Origin: Bordetella ansorpii
GTDB taxonomy: Bacteria > Pseudomonadota > Gammaproteobacteria > Burkholderiales > Burkholderiaceae_B
Direction: 5' to 3'
Length of the DNA: 64,000 nucleotides
Assembly (NCBI RefSeq): GCF_900078705.1
Contig: NZ_FKIF01000007.1
Location: forward strand, 682,001-746,000
In this document: piece after piece, positions 1 through 13,300 of the stretch
Position numbering within the stretch: the first letter of the stretch is position 1
How the letters are laid out: every line of letters starts with the position of its first letter
Translations under genes and position numbers: made by a program
Notes under the pieces: model-generated
The model's database searches: none
What the model saw: only the letters and a program-made list of their open reading frames with translations
What the model was told of the DNA's origin: nothing

Positions 1-1
1 G

Positions 2-3000
2 CTGGACAACGCCGCGGCGCAAGGCCTGGTGTCGGGCCAGTCCGTCCAGGAAACCTACACCGTCCAGGTCAGCGATGGCCAGGGCGGCACCGATACGAAG
101 ACCGTGTCGGTCACGATCAACGGTACGGACGATGCCGCGATCATCACGTCCCACGTCCCGGGGGCGGATCTCGGTGCGGTCCGCGAGGGCGGCACGCTGG
201 CGACGGGCGGCAAGCTCGATGTCGTGGACCCGGATGCCGGCCAGGCCGTCTTCCAGGCCCAGCCAAATACGCAGGGTGCGCACGGCACCTTCACCATCGA
301 CGCCAATGGCAACTGGACCTACAACCTGAACAATGCCGACCCGGCCGTGCAGGCGCTGGGCGCAGACAAGTCGATGAGCGAGACCTTCACGGTCAAGTCC
401 GCTGATGGGTCGACACATGACGTCACCGTCACCATCCAGGGGACGAACGACGCGCCGAAGCTCACGGGCGACGTCACCGGCTCGGTGACCGAGGATGGCG
501 TGAAGACCGCCACCGGCACCCTCACCGGCACCGATATCGATGCGGGCGACAAGCTGACCTACGCCGTCACCGGCGCGGCCAAAGGCACCTATGGCGCCTT
601 CACGGTCGACCCGAACACGGGCAAGTGGACCTATACGCTGGACAATACCGCCGCGCAGGCGCTGAAGTCCGGCCAGAGCATCACCGAGACCTATACCGTC
701 CAGGTCAGCGACGGCCAGGGCGGAACGGACACCAAGACCGTTTCCGTCACCATCAACGGCACGGAGGACACGGCCGTCATCACGCCGCAGACCCCGGGCG
801 CGGACTTGGGCACGGTAAAGGAAGACGGCACGCTGACGACCGGTGGCAAACTGGACATGGCCGACCCCGATGCGGGCCAAGCCGTCTTCCAGGCCCAGGC
901 GGGCACGCAAGGCGCCCACGGCACCTTCGCCATCGATGCCAACGGCAACTGGACCTACAACCTGAACAACGCCGATCCGGCGGTTCAGGCCTTGGGTGCC
1001 GGCAAGACCATGACGGAGACATTCACGGTCAGGTCCGCCGACGGTTCGACCCATGACGTTACCGTCACCATCCAGGGCACCAACGACGCGCCCAGGCTTT
1101 CCGGCGAGCTGACCGGCTCCGTCACGGAAGATGGCGTCAAGACGGCCACGGGCCAACTGACGACCGCCGACGTCGACACGACCGACGCGCATAACTACTC
1201 CGTGGTCGGCAACGCCAGCAGCCCGTATGGCGCGTTCTCGGTCGATGCCAACACCGGCAAGTGGACTTATACGCTGGACAACAGCAGCGCCCAGGCGCTG
1301 ACCAGCGGCCAGAGCGTCCAGGAGACCTACACCGTCCAGGTCAGCGATGGCCACGGCGGCACGGATACCAGGACCATCACGGTCACCATCAACGGCACCG
1401 ACGACGGCGCCGTGATCGCGCCGCATACCCCGGGCGCCGATCTGGGCACGGTCACGGAAGACGGCACGCTGACCACCAGCGGCAAGCTGGACGTGGCCGA
1501 CCCCGACGCGGGCCAGGCGGTCTTCCAGCCGCAGGCCGGCACGCAAGGCCAGCACGGCTCGTTCACGATCGACTCGAACGGCAACTGGATCTACAGCCTG
1601 AACAACGCCGATCCGGCCGTGCAGGCGCTGGCGGCGGGCCAGTCGATGAGCGAGACCTTCACGGTCAAGTCGGCCGACGGCACCTCGCACGGCGTCACCG
1701 TGACCATCCAGGGCACCAACGACGCACCCAAGCTGTCGGGCGAACTCACAGGCTCGGTCACGGAAGACGGCGTCAAGACGGCCACAGGACAACTGACGAC
1801 CACCGACGTCGACACGACCGACACGCACACCTACTCCGTCGTCGGCAACGCCAACGGCACCTATGGCGCCTTCACCGTCGACGCCAGCGGGAAGTGGACC
1901 TACACGCTGGACAACGCCGCGGCGCAACGCTTGGTGCCCGGCCAATCGGTGCAGGAAACCTACACCGTCCAGGTCAGCGATGGCCACGGCGGCACCGACT
2001 TCAAGACCATCAGCGTCACCATCAACGGCGCCGACGATGGCGCGGTGATCGCGCCGCACACCCCGGGCGCGGACACCGGCTTCGTCGCGGAAGGGGCGCA
2101 GGCCACGGGCGGCAAGCTGGATGTGACCGACCCGGACCTGGGCCAGGCCGTGTTCCAGGCGCAAACCGGCACGCAAGGCGCGCACGGCAGCTTCAGCATC
2201 GACGCCAACGGCAACTGGACGTATGCACTGAACAGCGGCGATGCCGCCGTGCGCGCGCTGGGCGCCAACGAGTCGATCGCGGAAACCTTCACCGTGAAGT
2301 CGGCCGATGGCTCCATGCACGACATCACCGTCACCGTCCAGGGCACAAACGACGCACCCGTGCTGTCGGGCGAGCTGACCGGCTCGGTAACCGAGGATGG
2401 CGTGAAGACCGCCACCGGCCAGTTGGCCACGGCCGATGCCGATACGACCGACACACACACCTATTCCGTCGTCGGCAACGCCAGCGGCACCTATGGCGCC
2501 TTCACGGTCGATGCCAACACGGGCAAATGGATCTACACGCTGGACAACAACGCCGCCCAGGCGCTGACGTCTGGCCAGAGCATCACGGAAACCTACACCG
2601 TGCAGGTCAGCGATGGCCAGGGCGGGACGGATACGAAGACGATCAGCGTCACCATCAATGGCACCGATGACACGGCCGTCATCACTGCCCGCACGCCGGG
2701 CGCCGATACCGGCGCCGTCAAGGAAGACGGTGCGCTCACCACTGGCGGCAAGCTGGACGTGACCGATCCCGACGCGGGCCAGGCGGTCTTCCAGACGCAG
2801 ACCGGTACGCAGGGCGCGCACGGGACCTTCGCCGTCGATGCCAATGGCAACTGGACCTACACCCTGAACAACGCCGAGCCAGCGGTGCAGACGTTGGCTG
2901 CCGGCCAGTCGATGACCGAAACCTTCACGGTGCAATCCGCCGACGGCACCAGGCACGACGTCACCGTCGCCATCCAGGGCACCAACGATGCACCCAGGCT

Positions 3001-6000
3001 GTCGGGCGAAATCACAGGTTCGGTGACCGAAGATGGCGTGAAGACCGCCACCGGCCAGTTGGCCACGGCCGACGCCGACACTACCGACACGCACACCTAC
3101 ACCGTCGTCGGCGGCGCGGCAGGCACCTATGGCGCCTTCGCCGTCGATCCCGACACCGGCGAGTGGACCTACACGCTGGACAACAATGCCGCCCAGGCTC
3201 TGAAGGGCGGCGAGAGCGTCACGGAGACGTATACCGTCCAGGTCAGCGACGGCCAGGGCGGCACGGATTCCAGGACCGTCACCGTCACCATCAACGGCAC
3301 CGACGACGGCGCCATCATTGCGCCGCACGCGCCCGGCGCCGATGCCGGCACGGTGGCCGAAGGTGCACAGACCGCCAGCGGCAAGCTGGACATCAGCGAT
3401 CCCGACGCGGGCCAGGCTTCGTTCCAGGTCCAGACCGGCACGCCGGGCCAGCACGGTTCGTTCTCGGTCGATGCCAACGGTAACTGGACCTATGCGTTGA
3501 ACAGCGGCGACGCAGCGGTCCGTGCGCTGGGCGCCAACCAATCGCTGACCGAGACCTTCACGGTCAAGGCCGCCGATGGCTCCACGCACGACATCACCGT
3601 CACCATCCAGGGGACCAACGATGCACCGGTACTGTCCGGCGACGTCACGGGCTCCGTGACCGAGGATGGCGTCAAGACCGCCACCGGCCAGCTGACGACC
3701 ACCGACGTCGATACGACCGACGCGCATATCTACTCCGTGGTCGGCAATGCCAACGGCACGTATGGCACGTTCACCGTCGATGCCAACGGCAAGTGGACTT
3801 ACACCCTGGACAACAGCGCCGCGCAGGTGCTGAAGTCTGGCCAGAGCGTGACCGAGACGTATGCCGTCCAGGTCAGCGACGGGCACGGCGGCACGGATAC
3901 GCAGACGATCAACGTCACCATCAACGGTACGGACGACACGGCCGTCCTCACCGCCCACACGCCGGGCGCGGATCTGGGTACGGTGAAGGAAGACGGCACG
4001 CAGGCCACCGGCGGCAAGCTGGACGTGGCTGATCCCGACGCGGGCCAGGCGGTCTTCCGGGCCCAGACCGGCACGCCAGGCGCGCATGGCACTTTCGCCA
4101 TCGATGCCAACGGCAATTGGACCTACAACCTGAACAATGCCGATCCGGCCGTTCAGGCACTGGGCGCCAATCAATCGCTGACGGAGACTTTCACGGTCAA
4201 GTCGGCCGACGGTACGTCGCACGACGTCACCGTCACCATCCAGGGCACCAACGACGCGCCCGTGCTGTCCGGCGAGGTCACGGGTTCCGTGACCGAGGAT
4301 GGCGTCAAGACCGCCTCCGGCCAATTGGTGGCCACCGACGTCGACACCACCGATACGCATACCTACGCCGTCATCGGCAGCGCCACGGGCGCCTACGGCG
4401 CCTTCAGCGTCGACGCCAACGGCAAGTGGACGTATACGCTGGACAATGATGCCGCCCAGGCCTTGAAGGGTGGCGAGCGCGTCACCGAGACCTACACCGT
4501 CCAGGTCAGCGATGGCCAGGGCGGGACGGATACGAAGACGATCTCCGTCACCATCAACGGCACCGATGACGCCGCCATCATCACCGCCCATACCCCGGGC
4601 GCCGATGCGGGCACAGTGGCTGAAGGCGCACAGACCGCCAGCGGCAAGCTCGACATCACCGACCCGGATGCCGGCCAGGCGTCGTTCCAGGCCCAGACAG
4701 GTACGCAAGGCGCGCACGGCAGCTTCAGCATCGACGCCAGCGGCAACTGGACCTACGCGCTGAACAGCGGCGATGCAGCAGTCCGCGCGCTGGGCGCCAA
4801 CCAGACGCTGACCGAGACCTTCACCGTCAAAGCCGCCGATGGCTCGACGCATGACGTCACCGTCACCATCAAGGGCACGAACGATGCGCCCGAGCTGTCG
4901 GGCGAACTGACCGGCTCGGTCACGGAAGACGGCGTCAAGACGGCCACAGGCCAACTGACGACCGCCGACGTCGACACGACCGATACGCACACCTACACCG
5001 TCGTGGGCAACACCACGGGCACCTACGGCGCCTTCGCGGTCGATGCCAGCACCGGCAGATGGACCTACACGCTGGACGACAGCGCGGCCCAGGTATTGAA
5101 GAGCGGCCAGAGCGTCACCGAGTCGTACACCGTCCAGGTCAGCGACGGCCAGGGCGGGACGGACACCAGGACGATCAGCGTCACCATCAACGGTACGGAT
5201 GACACAGCCGTCATCACCGCCCACACGCCGGGCGCGGATGCCGGCACCGTCGGCGAAGACGGCACGCTCGCCGCCGGCGGCAAGCTCGACTTGATCGATC
5301 CCGATGCCGGCCAGGCAGTCTTCCAGACGCAGACCGGCACGCAAGGCGCGCACGGCACATTCACGATCGATGCGAATGGCAACTGGACCTACAACCTGAA
5401 CAACGCCGATCCGGTAGTTCAGGCACTGGCCGCCAACCAATCGCTGACGGAGACCTTCACGGTCAAGTCGGCCGATGGCACGATGCACGACGTCACCGTC
5501 ACGATCCAAGGCACCAACGACGCGCCAAAACTCTCGGGCGACGTCACGGGTTCGGTGACCGAGGATGGCGTGAAGACCGCCACCGGCCAGTTGACGACCA
5601 CCGACGTCGACACGACCGACACGCACACCTATTCCGTCGTCGGCAACGCCGCCGGCGCGTACGGCGCCATCACGGTCGATGCCACTACCGGCAAGTGGAC
5701 CTACACGCTGGACAATGCCGCCGCGCAAAGCCTGGTGGCAGGCCAGGCCGTGACCGAGACCTACACCGTCCAGGTCAGCGACGGCCAAGGCGGGACGGAT
5801 ACCAGGACCATCACCGTCACCATCAACGGCACCGACGACGGCGCCATCATTGCGCCGAGCGCGCCGGGCACCGATGCGGCCACTGTCACGGAAGGCGCGC
5901 AGACCGCCAGCGGCAAGCTGGACATCACCGACCCCGACGCGGGCCAGGCCTCGTTCCAGGTCCAGACCGGCACACCGGGCCAGCATGGCTCGTTCTCGGT

Positions 6001-7348
6001 CGATGCCAACGGCAACTGGACCTACAACCTGAACAGCGGCGATGTAGCAGTCCGCGCGCTGGGCGCCAACCAATCGCTGACCGAGACCTTCACCGTCAAG
6101 TCGGCCGATGGCTCCACGCACGACATCACCGTCACCATCCAGGGCACCAACGACACGCCCACGCTGTCGGGCGATCTCACCGGCTCGGTCACCGAGGATG
6201 GCGTGAAGACCGCCACCGGCCAGTTGACGACCACCGACGCCGACACCACCGACACGCACACCTACACCGTCGTCGGCAGCACGGCAGGCACGTATGGCGC
6301 GTTCGCCGTCGACCCCGACACCGGCAAGTGGACCTACACGCTGGACAACAACGCCGCACAGGTGCTGAAGGCCGGCCAGAGCGTCACGGAAACCTACACT
6401 GTCCAGGTCAGCGACGGCCAGGGCGGCACGGACACCAAGACCATCACTGTCACCCTCAACGGCACCGATGACGGCGCCGTGATCACCCCGCACGCACCGG
6501 GCGCCGATGCCGGCACCGTGGCCGAAGGCGCGCAGACCGCCATCGGCAAGCTGGACATCAGCGATCCCGACGCGGGCCAGGCCTCGTTTCATGCGCAGGC
6601 CGGCACGGCAGGCGCGCACGGCACCTTCGCCGTCGATGCGAACGGCAATTGGACCTATGCGCTGAACAGCGGCGACGCCGCCGTGCGCGCGCTGGGCACC
6701 AACGAAACGTTGACCGAGACCTTCACCGTCAAGTCGGCCGATGGCTCCACGCACGACATCACCGTCACCATCCAGGGCACCAACGACACACCCATGCTGT
6801 CGGGCGACGTCACGGGCTCCGTGACCGAGGATGGCGTCAAGACCGCAACGGGCCAGTTGGTCACCGCCGATGCCGACACCACCGACGCCCATACCTATTC
6901 CGTCGTCGGCAGCGCCACGGGCAACTACGGCGCGTTCGCGGTGGACCCGAATACGGGCAAGTGGACCTACACGCTGGACAACAACGCCGCGCAGGGCCTG
7001 ACCACCGGCCAGAGCGTGACCGAGATCTACACCGTCCAGGTCAGCGACGGCCACGGTGGCACGGATACGAAGACGATCTCCGTCACCATCAACGGCAGCG
7101 ATGACGCCGCCATCATCACCGCCCATATCCCGGGCGCCGATGCGGCCACCGTCACGGAAGGCTCGCAGACCGCCAGCGGCAAGCTGGACGTCACCGATCC
7201 CGATGCCGGCCAGGCCGTGTTCCAGGTCCAGTCGGGCATTCAGGGCGCACATGGCACTTTCAACCTGGATGCCAGCGGCAACTGGACCTATGCGCTGAAC
7301 AACGGCGACGCCGCCGTGCGCGCGCGCTGGGCGCCAGCGAGACGTTGA
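2..7348 (+). CDS. lapA: Giant VCBS-repeat adhesin (LapA/BrtA type), 5'-truncated upstream part
   Basis: The frame is open from base 2, so the gene starts outside the window; the N-terminal retention module and LapG cleavage site cannot be seen. All ~2,440 visible residues are alternating ~105-aa VCBS-type domains. One type has [14 protein letters not shown] and WTYTLDN motifs; the other has [16 protein letters not shown] and NGNWTYNLN. Such repeats form the extended stalk of type I-secreted biofilm adhesins (LapA in Pseudomonas, BrtA in Bordetella bronchiseptica). The frame ends abnormally: after AVRA it reads RWAPARR and a TGA at 7346-7348. Paralogous units continue [11 protein letters not shown], which here resumes in another frame from about 7328. 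The cause is one extra GC in a GC run. This part and 7345-18123 are therefore one gene, frameshifted in this sequence. Confidence 0.85.
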   Translation: MDNAAAQGLVSGQSVQETYTVQVSDGQGGTDTKTVSVTINGTDDAAIITSHVPGADLGAVREGGTLATGGKLDVVDPDAGQAVFQAQPNTQGAHGTFTIDANGNWTYNLNNADPAVQALGADKSMSETFTVKSADGSTHDVTVTIQGTNDAPKLTGDVTGSVTEDGVKTATGTLTGTDIDAGDKLTYAVTGAAKGTYGAFTVDPNTGKWTYTLDNTAAQALKSGQSITETYTVQVSDGQGGTDTKTVSVTINGTEDTAVITPQTPGADLGTVKEDGTLTTGGKLDMADPDAGQAVFQAQAGTQGAHGTFAIDANGNWTYNLNNADPAVQALGAGKTMTETFTVRSADGSTHDVTVTIQGTNDAPRLSGELTGSVTEDGVKTATGQLTTADVDTTDAHNYSVVGNASSPYGAFSVDANTGKWTYTLDNSSAQALTSGQSVQETYTVQVSDGHGGTDTRTITVTINGTDDGAVIAPHTPGADLGTVTEDGTLTTSGKLDVADPDAGQAVFQPQAGTQGQHGSFTIDSNGNWIYSLNNADPAVQALAAGQSMSETFTVKSADGTSHGVTVTIQGTNDAPKLSGELTGSVTEDGVKTATGQLTTTDVDTTDTHTYSVVGNANGTYGAFTVDASGKWTYTLDNAAAQRLVPGQSVQETYTVQVSDGHGGTDFKTISVTINGADDGAVIAPHTPGADTGFVAEGAQATGGKLDVTDPDLGQAVFQAQTGTQGAHGSFSIDANGNWTYALNSGDAAVRALGANESIAETFTVKSADGSMHDITVTVQGTNDAPVLSGELTGSVTEDGVKTATGQLATADADTTDTHTYSVVGNASGTYGAFTVDANTGKWIYTLDNNAAQALTSGQSITETYTVQVSDGQGGTDTKTISVTINGTDDTAVITARTPGADTGAVKEDGALTTGGKLDVTDPDAGQAVFQTQTGTQGAHGTFAVDANGNWTYTLNNAEPAVQTLAAGQSMTETFTVQSADGTRHDVTVAIQGTNDAPRLSGEITGSVTEDGVKTATGQLATADADTTDTHTYTVVGGAAGTYGAFAVDPDTGEWTYTLDNNAAQALKGGESVTETYTVQVSDGQGGTDSRTVTVTINGTDDGAIIAPHAPGADAGTVAEGAQTASGKLDISDPDAGQASFQVQTGTPGQHGSFSVDANGNWTYALNSGDAAVRALGANQSLTETFTVKAADGSTHDITVTIQGTNDAPVLSGDVTGSVTEDGVKTATGQLTTTDVDTTDAHIYSVVGNANGTYGTFTVDANGKWTYTLDNSAAQVLKSGQSVTETYAVQVSDGHGGTDTQTINVTINGTDDTAVLTAHTPGADLGTVKEDGTQATGGKLDVADPDAGQAVFRAQTGTPGAHGTFAIDANGNWTYNLNNADPAVQALGANQSLTETFTVKSADGTSHDVTVTIQGTNDAPVLSGEVTGSVTEDGVKTASGQLVATDVDTTDTHTYAVIGSATGAYGAFSVDANGKWTYTLDNDAAQALKGGERVTETYTVQVSDGQGGTDTKTISVTINGTDDAAIITAHTPGADAGTVAEGAQTASGKLDITDPDAGQASFQAQTGTQGAHGSFSIDASGNWTYALNSGDAAVRALGANQTLTETFTVKAADGSTHDVTVTIKGTNDAPELSGELTGSVTEDGVKTATGQLTTADVDTTDTHTYTVVGNTTGTYGAFAVDASTGRWTYTLDDSAAQVLKSGQSVTESYTVQVSDGQGGTDTRTISVTINGTDDTAVITAHTPGADAGTVGEDGTLAAGGKLDLIDPDAGQAVFQTQTGTQGAHGTFTIDANGNWTYNLNNADPVVQALAANQSLTETFTVKSADGTMHDVTVTIQGTNDAPKLSGDVTGSVTEDGVKTATGQLTTTDVDTTDTHTYSVVGNAAGAYGAITVDATTGKWTYTLDNAAAQSLVAGQAVTETYTVQVSDGQGGTDTRTITVTINGTDDGAIIAPSAPGTDAATVTEGAQTASGKLDITDPDAGQASFQVQTGTPGQHGSFSVDANGNWTYNLNSGDVAVRALGANQSLTETFTVKSADGSTHDITVTIQGTNDTPTLSGDLTGSVTEDGVKTATGQLTTTDADTTDTHTYTVVGSTAGTYGAFAVDPDTGKWTYTLDNNAAQVLKAGQSVTETYTVQVSDGQGGTDTKTITVTLNGTDDGAVITPHAPGADAGTVAEGAQTAIGKLDISDPDAGQASFHAQAGTAGAHGTFAVDANGNWTYALNSGDAAVRALGTNETLTETFTVKSADGSTHDITVTIQGTNDTPMLSGDVTGSVTEDGVKTATGQLVTADADTTDAHTYSVVGSATGNYGAFAVDPNTGKWTYTLDNNAAQGLTTGQSVTEIYTVQVSDGHGGTDTKTISVTINGSDDAAIITAHIPGADAATVTEGSQTASGKLDVTDPDAGQAVFQVQSGIQGAHGTFNLDASGNWTYALNNGDAAVRARWAPARR
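7318..7327 (+). other. Frameshift site: (GC)5 tract in the adhesin gene
   Basis: Five GC dinucleotides lie here, between GCCGT and TGGGCGCC. The paralogous positions at about 2251, 6675 and 11112 have the same flanks but only four. The extra 2 bp moves the frame and gives a stop 19 bp later. It could be a sequencing or assembly error, slippage, or a true mutation. Confidence 0.85.
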
Positions 7349-10300
7349 CCGAAACGTTCACGGTCAAATCGGCCGACGGCTCCACGCACGACATCACCGT
7401 CGCCATCCAGGGCACCAACGACGCGCCCGTGTTGTCCGGCGCGCTGACGGGTTCCGTCACCGAGGATGGCAGCAAGATCGCCACCGGCCAGTTAGTGGCG
7501 ACGGATGCCGACACCACCGACACGCATACCTATTCGGTCGCCGGCAATGCCAACGGGCCGTATGGCTCGTTCAGCGTCGATGCCAGCGGCAAGTGGACCT
7601 ACACACTGGACAACGCCGCCGCGCAAGGCCTGGTGGCCGGCCAGACCGTGATCGAGACGTACACCGTCCAGGTCAGCGATGGCCACGGCGGCACCGACAC
7701 CAGGACCGTCACCATCACCATCAACGGCACCGACGACGGTGCCGTGATCACCCCGCACGCGCCGGGCGCCGATGCAGGCAGCGTGGCTGAAGGCGCACAG
7801 ACCGCCAGCGGCAAGCTCGACATCAGCGATCCCGACGCGGGCCAAGCCTCGTTCCAGGTCCAGACCGGCACGGCCGGCCAGCATGGCTCGTTCTCGGTCG
7901 ATGCCAACGGCAACTGGACCTATAACCTGAACAGCGGCGATGCCGCGGTCCGCGCGCTGGGCGCCAACGAATCGCTGACCGAGACCTTCACCGTCAAGGC
8001 CGCCGATGGCTCGACGCACGACATCACCGTCACCATCGAGGGCACCAACGATGCGCCCAGGCTGTCCGGCGACGTCACCGGTTCGGTCACCGAGGATGGC
8101 GTGAAGACGGCCACGGGTCAACTCGTGACGGCGGATCCCGACACTACCGACACGCACACTTATTCGGTCGTCGGCAACGCCTCCGGCACGTATGGCGCGT
8201 TCACGGTCGATACCAACACCGGCGAATGGACCTATACGTTGGACAACAGCGCCGCCCAGGTGCTGAAGTCCGGCCAGAGCGTCACGGAAACGTACACCGT
8301 CCAGGCCAGCGACGGCCAGGGCGGGACGGACACCAGGACGATCAGCGTCACGATCAACGGTACGGACGACACGGCCGTCATCACCGCCCATACATCGGGC
8401 TCGGATACTGGCGCCGTCAAGGAAGACGGCATGCTTACCGCCAGCGGCAAGCTGGATGTGACCGATCTGGATGCGGGCGAAGCTGTATTCCAGGCCCAGA
8501 CTGGCACGGCGGGGCAGCACGGTTCGTTCTCGGTCGATGCCAACGGCAACTGGACCTACAACCTGAACAGCGGCGACGCAGCAGTCCGCGCGCTGGGCGC
8601 CAACGAATCGCTGACCGAGACCTTCACCGTCAAGTCGGCCGATGGCTCCACGCACGACATCACCGTCACCATCCAGGGCACCAACGATGCGCCGGTGCTG
8701 TCGGGCGACGTCACGGGCTCCGTGACCGAGGATGGCGTCAAGACCGCAACGGGCCAGTTGACGACCACCGACGTCGACACGACCGATACGCACACCTATT
8801 CGGTCGTCGGCAACGCCAACGGCCCCTACGGCGCATTCGCCGTGGATGCCAATGGCAAGTGGACCTACACGCTGGACAACACGGCCGCGCAAAGCCTTGT
8901 CGCCGGCCAGACCGTGACCGAGACCTATACCGTCCAGGTCAGCGATGGCCAGGGCGGGACGGATACCAGGACCATCACTCTCACCATCAACGGCGCCGAC
9001 GATGGCGCGGTCATTGCTCCCCACGCTCCGGGCGCCGATACCGGGTCCGTGGCCGAAGGTGCACAGACCACCAGCGGCAAGCTCGACATCAGCGATCCCG
9101 ACGCAGGCCAGGCCTCGTTCCAGGTCCAGACCGGTACGCCAGGCCAGCACGGCTCGTTCTCGGTCGATGCCAACGGCAACTGGACCTATAACCTGAACAG
9201 CGGCGATGCCGCGGTCCGCGCGCTGGGCGCCAACCAATCGCTGACCGAGACCTTCACCGTCAAGGCCGCCGATGGTTCGACGCACGACGTCACCGTCACG
9301 ATCCAAGGGACCAACGACGCCCCTGCCCTGTCTGGTCAGTTGACGGGTTCGGTGACGGAGGATGGCACCAAGACGGCCAGCGGCCAATTGGCGACTTCCG
9401 ACGCCGACACGACCGATACGCAGACTTACTCCGTCATCGGCAATGCTGCTGGCACGTACGGAGGCTTCACGGTCGATGCCACTACCGGCAAGTGGACCTA
9501 CACGCTGGACAACAACGCCGCCCAGGCGCTGACCACCGGCCAGAGCGTGACCGAGACGTACATCGTCCAGGTCAGCGACGGCCACGGCGGGACGGATACC
9601 AAGACGATCTCCGTCACCATCAACGGCACCGACGATGCCGCCATCATCACCGCCCACACGCCGGGCGCCGATGCGGCCACCGTCGCGGAAGGCGCGCAGA
9701 CCGCCAGCGGCAAGCTGGATGTCGTGGATCCGGATGCCGGCCAGGCCGTCTTCCAGGCCCAGGCGGGCACGCAAGGCGCACATGGCACCTTCAGCCTCGA
9801 TACCAGCGGCAACTGGACTTATGCGCTGAACAACGACGCAACCGTCCGAGCCTTGGGCGCCAACGAAACACTGACCGAGACCTTCACGATCAAGTCGGCC
9901 GATGGCTCCACCCACGACGTCACTGTCACCATCCAGGGCACCAACGACGCGCCCGTGCTGTCGGGCGACCTGAGCGGCTCGGTGACCGAAGATGGCACCA
10001 AAACGGCCACCGGCCAACTGGCCACGGCTGATGCCGATGTCACCGACACGCATATGTATTCGGTCGTCGGCAATGCCAATGGTACGTACGGCGGCTTCAC
10101 GGTCGACCCGAGTACGGGCAAATGGACCTACACGCTGGACAACACGGCTGCGCAAGACCTGGTCGCCGGCCAGAGCGTGACCGAGACGTACACCGTCCAG
10201 GTCAGCGACGGCCAGGGCGGCACCGACACCAAGACCGTCGCCGTCACCATCAACGGCACGGACGACAGCGCGGTCATCACCCCGCACGCGCCCGGCGCCG

Positions 10301-13300
10301 ATGCCGGCAGCGTGGCCGAAGGTTCGCAGACCGCCAGCGGCAAGCTCGACATCACCGATCCCGACGCGGGCCAAGCTTCGTTCCAGGTCCAGACCGGTAC
10401 GCCAGGCCAGCACGGCTCGTTCTCGGTCGATGCCAACGGCAACTGGACCTATAACCTGAACAGCGGCGATGCCGCGGTCCGCGCGCTGGGCGCCAACGAA
10501 TCGCTGACCGAGACCTTCACCGTCAAGGCCGCCGACGGCTCCACGCATGACATCACGGTCACGATCCAAGGCACCAACGACGCCCCTGCCCTGTCTGGTC
10601 AGTTGACGGGTTCGGTGACGGAGGACGGCACCAAGACGGCCAGCGGCCAATTGGCAACCTCCGACGCCGACACGACCGATACGCACACGTACGCAGTCGC
10701 AGGCAACGCGACCGGCAGCTACGGCGCCTTCACGGTGAATCCGAACACGGGCAAGTGGACCTACGCGTTGGACAACAACGCCGCCCAGGCGCTGACCACC
10801 GGCCAGAGCGTGACCGAGACGTACATCGTCCAGGTCAGCGACGGCCACGGTGGCACGGATACCAAGACCGTCACCATCACCATCAACGGCACCGACGATG
10901 CCGCCATCATCACTGCCCATACCCCAGGCGCCGATGCGGCCACCGTCAAGGAAGGCAGTCAGGCCGCCAGCGGCAAGCTCGACGTCACCGACCCCGATGC
11001 CGGCCAGGCCGTGTTCCAGGTCCAGTCAGGCATTCAAGGTGCACATGGCACCTTCAGCCTCGATGCCAGCGGCAACTGGACCTATGCGCTGAACAGCGGC
11101 GACGCCGCCGTGCGCGCGCTGGGCGCCAACGAATCGTTGACCGAGACCTTCACCGTCAAGGCCGCCGATGGCTCCACGCATGACATCACGGTCACGATCC
11201 AAGGCACCAACGACGCGCCGAAACTCTCGGGCGACGTCACGGGATCGGTGACGGAGGACGGCACAAAGACCGCCACCGGCCAACTGACGGCCACGGATGT
11301 CGACACCACCGACACGCACACCTACGCCGTCGCCGGCAACGCCAGCGGCACCTATGGCGCCTTCTCGGTCGATGCCAATACGGGCAAGTGGACCTACACG
11401 CTGGACAACAACGCCGCACAGGTGCTGAAGGCCGGCCAGAGCGTCACGGAAACCTACACTGTCCAGGTCAGCGATGGCCATGGCGGCACGGATACCCAGA
11501 CGATCAGCGTCACGATCAACGGCACCGACGACACGGCCGTCATCACCGCCCATACATCGGGCTCGGATACTGGCGCCGTCAAGGAAGACGGCACGCAGAC
11601 CACCAGCGGCAAGCTGGACGTGGCAGACCCCGACGCAGGCCAGGCAGTCTTCCAGACGCAGACCGGCACGCAGGGCGCGCACGGCACGTTCGCCATCGAC
11701 GCCAATGGCAACTGGACCTACAACCTGAACAACGCCGATCCGGCGGTTCAGGCCCTGGGCGCCAGCCAATCGCTGACCGAGACCTTCACGGTCAAGTCGG
11801 CCGATGGCTCCACCCATGACATCACCGTCACCATCCAGGGCACCAACGACGCGCCCAAGCTCTCGGGCGACGTCACGGGATCGGTGACGGAGGACGGCAC
11901 GAAGACCGCCACCGGCCAACTGACGACCACGGATGTCGACACCACCGACACGCACACCTACGCTGTCGTGGGCAACGCCACGGGCGCGTACGGCGCCTTC
12001 AGCGTCGACGCCAACGGCAAGTGGACGTACACGCTGGACAACGCCGCGGCGCAAGGCCTGGTGGCCGGCCAGAGCGTGACCGAGACCTACACCGTCCAGG
12101 TCAGCGACGGCCAGGGAGGCACCGATACCAGGACGGTCTCCGTCACCGTCAACGGCTCGGACGATGCCGCCATCATCACCGCCCATACCCCGGGCGCGGA
12201 TGCGGGAGCGGTCGCCGAGGGCTCGCAGTCCACTGGCGGCAAGCTGGACATCACCGACCCGGATGCGGGCCAGGCGGTGTTCCAGGCCCAGACCGGCACG
12301 CAAGGCGCGCATGGCACCTTCACCCTCGACGCCACCGGCAACTGGACCTACAACCTCAACAATGATGCCGCGGTGCGCGCCCTGGGCGCCAACGAGACGC
12401 TGACCGAGACCTTCACCGTCAAGTCGGCCGATGGCTCCACGCACGACATCACCGTCACCATCCAGGGGACCAACGATGCACCGGTACTGTCCGGCGACGT
12501 CACGGGCTCCGTGACCGAGGATGGCGTCAAGACCGCAACGGGCCAGTTGACGACCACCGACGTCGACACGACCGATACGCACACCTATTCGGTCGTCGGC
12601 AACGCCAACGGCCCCTACGGCGCATTCGCCGTGGATGCCAATGGCAAGTGGACCTACACGCTGGACAACACGGCCGCGCAAAGCCTTGTCGCCGGCCAGA
12701 CCGTGACCGAGACCTACACCGTCCAGGTCAGCGACGGCCACGGCGGCACGGATACCAAGACGATTTCCGTCACCCTCAACGGCACGGAGGACGGCGCCAT
12801 CATCGTGCCGCACACCGTGGGCGCCGATCTCGGCACGGTGAAGGAAGACGGCACGCTGGCCACCGGCGGCAAGCTGGACGTGGCCGACCCCGATGCGGGC
12901 CAGGCGGTCTTCCAGGCCCAGGCCGGCACGCAGGGCGCGCATGGCACCTTCGCCATCGACGCCAACGGCAACTGGGCCTACAACCTGAACAATGCCGACC
13001 CGGCGGTCCAGGCCCTGGGCGCCGGCAAGACCATGACCGAGACCTTCTCGGTCAAGTCGGCCGACGGCACGACGCATGATGTCACCGTCACGATCCAGGG
13101 CACCAACGATGCGCCGACGCTGTCGGGCGCCGTCACGGGAAGCGTGACCGAGGATGGCGTCAAGACCGCCACCGGCCAGCTCACCGGCGCGGACATCGAC
13201 ACCGGCGACAAGCTCACCTACGCCCTCATGGGTGCTGCCACGGGCACCTACGGCGCCTTCGCCGTCGATGCCGACACCGGCAAATGGACCTACACGCTGG

